Below, piece after piece: positions 5,755 through 7,730 of a stretch of DNA of 7,730 nt. The stretch spans positions 1 to 7,730 of the forward strand of contig CAYGTS010000122.1 in the NCBI GenBank assembly GCA_964352905.1, read 5' to 3'. Under the pieces are notes generated by a model that saw only the letters and a program-made list of their open reading frames with translations, did not search any database and had not been told where the DNA came from. The first letter of the stretch is position 1. Each line of letters starts with the position of its first letter. This DNA is from CAYGTS01 sp964352905. Its GTDB lineage: Bacteria; Pseudomonadota; Gammaproteobacteria; JAHCLG01. The position numbers and the translations under genes were made by a program.

Positions 5755-6579
5755 ATCAACCAGCGCATAAAAAAAACGCACTCTCATACGATCATTATGG
5801 TTGCGCTTAGCTTGGTATTATCCGCTTGTTGGCATGATAGTACACCTGCGCCGGTGGTGACCGCGGATCCGAGTATAGTTTCTCATCATACATTTCATCA
5901 CCAGCGACAAATGTCATCAAGACAGCGCTTTTATCGTGTTGCACAAGGCGATACACTCTATTCAATTGCATGGAATCATAATATCGATTATCGGCAATTA
6001 GCGCGTATCAATCACATTGCAGCACCCTATGCAATTTATCGTGGCCAATTGCTGAAAATTAAGTCAGATAATCCAGTGTTATTTCATCACAACGTGGCGC
6101 AAAAAAAGGCGCCGGTGATTAGGCTTAGCCGCAATAAACAGTATTTATCCCAGAAAAGCGATCACCGCAACGACACACCACAGCGCAAAATAGTGTATAA
6201 CCAAAAGGTTACACCAGTAGCACATTGGATCTGGCCAACCGTGGGTACGATTATTCAAGCTTATTCTGCAACCAACAAAGGTATAGACATTGCGGGTCGT
6301 TTAAATCAAGCGGTGAAAACTACGGCAAGTGGTATTGTTGTTTATGCTGGCAGTGGTTTACCCTCTTATGGTAACCTACTGATCATAAAACATAATAGCC
6401 AATACCTTACAGCATACGCGCATAACAACAAGCTGTTGGTAAAAGAGGGGCAAACCGTAAAAGCGGGGCAAACTATTGCACTGATGGGAAAAACCGGTAC
6501 CAGTCGCATTATGCTGCATTTTGAAATTCGGCGTAATGGCAAACCAGTTAATCCAGTGCAATATTTAGCGAGGCATTAA
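5755..6579 (+). CDS. nlpD: NlpD-type lipoprotein, LysM plus inactive LytM/M23 domain (amidase activator)
   Basis: NlpD is an outer-membrane lipoprotein that activates a cell-wall amidase (AmiC in E. coli) during daughter-cell separation. Numbered from the first ATG (5797), a lipobox LSAC has its Cys at residue 11. A LysM peptidoglycan-binding domain spans 45-88 (YRVAQGDTLYSIA to YRGQLLKI), a linker follows, and a LytM/M23 domain spans 144-256. That domain reads NKGIDIAG where active enzymes have a metal-binding His, so it is probably non-catalytic, as in E. coli NlpD. AYAHN and MLHFEI are kept. From the ATG the signal peptide would have no basic region. Starting at the AUC at 5755 adds 14 residues including RIKK, puts the lipid-bearing Cys at 25 and uses the AGGAG site, so I prefer it despite the rare codon. 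It lies 22 bases before rpoS. In E. coli the main rpoS promoter lies inside nlpD. Confidence 0.88.
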   Translation: MNQRIKKTHSHTIIMVALSLVLSACWHDSTPAPVVTADPSIVSHHTFHHQRQMSSRQRFYRVAQGDTLYSIAWNHNIDYRQLARINHIAAPYAIYRGQLLKIKSDNPVLFHHNVAQKKAPVIRLSRNKQYLSQKSDHRNDTPQRKIVYNQKVTPVAHWIWPTVGTIIQAYSATNKGIDIAGRLNQAVKTTASGIVVYAGSGLPSYGNLLIIKHNSQYLTAYAHNNKLLVKEGQTVKAGQTIALMGKTGTSRIMLHFEIRRNGKPVNPVQYLARH

Positions 6580-6601
6580 TTTATTTAAAGTAAGAGATGC
6601 A

Positions 6602-7609
6602 ATGAGCAAGAAGAAAGGCCAAACCAAACAAGACAATGAGGTTATTGAGCAGCAAGACGAAGATCTGCAAGATGCAGAAGAGCTGGAGCTTGATGACAAC
6701 GATGAAGAAAGTGACGATGATAGCGAAGATGAAGATGAGAAAGCCGTGCTTACAGCAGGCCGTCGTAGCAATACTTCGTTAGATGCGACGCAACTGTATT
6801 TATCTGAAATTGGTTTTGCACCTTTACTCACAGCGGAGGAAGAGGTTCATTTTTCAAGGCTTGCGCAAAAAGGCGATGAAAGTGGCAGAAAGCGCATGAT
6901 CGAGAGCAATTTACGCTTAGTCGTTAAAATTGCACGGCGTTATTGCAATCGTGGTTTAGCCTTATTGGATCTTATTGAAGAAGGTAATTTGGGCCTGATG
7001 CGCGCTGTTGAAAAATTTGATCCTGAACGTGGTTTTCGCTTTTCAACCTATGCGACTTGGTGGATCCGCCAAACCATTGAGCGCGCCATCATGAACCAAA
7101 CCCGCACCATTCGCTTGCCAGTGCATGTGGTCAAAGAGTTAAATGTTTACTTACGCGCGGCCAGAGAATTAGCGCAACAACAAGAACAAGAGCCTACCGC
7201 TGAAGCCATTGCTGAAATGCTTGATCGCCCGATTGAAGATGTTAAAAAATTATTAGGCTTAAGCGAACGCATTACATCCGTTGATGCGCCACTTGGCATG
7301 GAAGGGGATAAAATTGTTTTAGATACGATTGCTGCGGATCACAATACTGAACCTGCATTATTGATGCAAAAAAATAATTTACACGATAATTTAGAAAAAT
7401 GGCTCACCCAGCTATCTGATAAACAAAGTGAAGTGCTAATGCGCCGTTTTGGTTTGCAAGGGCATGAAAAAGCGACCTTAGAAGAAGTAGGACGCGAAAT
7501 AGGCTTAACTCGCGAACGTGTGCGCCAAATTCAGGTTGAAGCTTTAAAAGCGTTACGCGATATTATGGAAGAGCACGGTTTAAGTGGTGAAGTCATTTTT
7601 CAAGAATAA
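6602..7609 (+). CDS. rpoS: RNA polymerase sigma factor RpoS (sigma S)
   Basis: RpoS directs RNA polymerase to stationary-phase and general-stress promoters. The 335-residue protein is full length (E. coli 330). Region 1.2 (DATQLYLSEIGFAPLLTAEEE) starts at residue 61. Region 2 includes NLRLVVKIARRY, DLIEEGNLGLMRAVEKFDPERGFRFSTYATWWIRQ and TRTIRLPVHVVKELN. Region 4 ends with GLTRERVRQIQVEALKALR. Lys178 corresponds by alignment to E. coli Lys173, which contributes to promoter choice. Residues 11-46 are very acidic (23 Asp/Glu and no basic residue), stronger than in E. coli RpoS. AAGAG (6592-6596) is the ribosome site. It follows nlpD by 22 bases, the standard gammaproteobacterial order. Repeat DNA begins right at its stop codon. 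Confidence 0.97.
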   Translation: MSKKKGQTKQDNEVIEQQDEDLQDAEELELDDNDEESDDDSEDEDEKAVLTAGRRSNTSLDATQLYLSEIGFAPLLTAEEEVHFSRLAQKGDESGRKRMIESNLRLVVKIARRYCNRGLALLDLIEEGNLGLMRAVEKFDPERGFRFSTYATWWIRQTIERAIMNQTRTIRLPVHVVKELNVYLRAARELAQQQEQEPTAEAIAEMLDRPIEDVKKLLGLSERITSVDAPLGMEGDKIVLDTIAADHNTEPALLMQKNNLHDNLEKWLTQLSDKQSEVLMRRFGLQGHEKATLEEVGREIGLTRERVRQIQVEALKALRDIMEEHGLSGEVIFQE

Positions 7610-7627
7610 GCTAAAGGGTGTGAGCAG
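7608..7627 (+). repeat. Solo copy of the miniature element's right-end sequence
   Basis: Nineteen of 20 bases match 5706-5725, the right end of the element between yqaA and nlpD. The copy begins inside the rpoS stop codon and has no element body upstream, because that DNA is rpoS coding sequence. It is probably a remnant or a member of a related repeat family. It abuts and slightly overlaps the 50-base repeat. Confidence 0.7.
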
Positions 7628-7674
7628 CAATTCCCGGTGTAGCGAGGAACAGCCATATTTGGGCAATCTCACAT
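7625..7674. repeat. 50-bp dispersed repeat, right copy
   Basis: This is the exact reverse complement of 3-52. Together with a few outer bases it is bracketed by TGTGAG (7619-7624) and CTCACA (7668-7673), which could be the ends of a small element of about 55 bases. The left copy shares only one of these ends. It lies just downstream of rpoS. It has no coding capacity and no convincing terminator shape. Confidence 0.9.
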
Positions 7675-7681
7675 AAAAAAC

Positions 7682-7730
7682 ACTAAAAAATGTGCTCATT
7701 TATTATGTATAAACTCCGCTATTTTTTAGT
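7682..7730. repeat. Perfect 10-bp A/T-rich inverted repeat at the window end
   Basis: ACTAAAAAAT (7682-7691) and ATTTTTTAGT (7721-7730) are exact inverted repeats around 29 bases. The right arm ends at the last base of the window, so the repeat may be longer. It could be a loose rpoS terminator, the ends of another small element or chance in AT-rich DNA. Confidence 0.4.

Noticed and set aside
5797..6579. NlpD-type protein as an active zinc endopeptidase
   Set aside because: The first metal-binding His of the LytM motif is replaced (NKGID), as in the non-catalytic NlpD of E. coli.
6565..6831. A serine-rich minus-strand reading frame opposite the start of rpoS
   Set aside because: It is the mirror of the GA-rich acidic codons of rpoS. 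It has no ribosome site and an implausible composition.
1..7730. CRISPR array, tRNA, rRNA or toxin-antitoxin pair
   Set aside because: No regularly spaced direct repeats, cloverleaf sequence or paired small genes were found. The repeats present are inverted and dispersed.

Overview
The window looks like a chromosomal segment from a gammaproteobacterium of moderately low GC. The evidence is the gene content: IHF beta, sigma S (RpoS) with the NlpD-type lipoprotein next to it, SurE, and the IspD/IspF isoprenoid pair. The wording of IhfB, PurM and RpoS is close to the Escherichia coli proteins as I remember them. A Legionellales-like host is a guess, not something the sequence proves. The core genes are ordinary housekeeping genes. 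The unusual material is in the spaces between them.

Layout. On the minus strand, reading from the centre to the left, are a small secreted protein of unknown function (2493-2879), purM (1359-2393), purN (778-1362, overlapping purM by four bases as ATGA), a 300-base spacer, and ihfB (94-450). On the plus strand, reading right from a shared divergent promoter region (2880-2998), are ispD, ispF, surE, a yqaA-type membrane protein, an nlpD-type lipoprotein and rpoS. ispD to yqaA are spaced by only 14-17 bases. The yqaA-nlpD gap is much larger because it holds a miniature transposable element (5549-5729) bounded by an exact 8-base direct repeat.

Repeats. An identical 50-base sequence lies in inverted orientation at both ends of the window (3-52 and 7625-7674), downstream of ihfB and of rpoS. 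A 20-base piece matching the right end of the miniature element sits directly at the rpoS stop codon. Together these point to a genome with several families of short dispersed repeats. The repeat at both edges may also be why the assembled sequence stops here.

How the genes work together. PurM and PurN carry out two steps of purine synthesis. IspD and IspF carry out two steps of the MEP isoprenoid pathway. SurE is a nucleotide phosphatase, and YqaA is a DedA/VTT-type membrane protein. NlpD is a non-catalytic LytM factor expected to activate a cell-wall amidase. RpoS is the stationary-phase sigma factor, and IHF is a DNA-bending protein that often works with stress promoters. Removing the miniature element and one repeat copy in silico brings yqaA within 17 bases of an AUC codon with a good ribosome site. 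This suggests one ancestral operon and a non-AUG start for nlpD. I did not find a wholly new multi-gene system.
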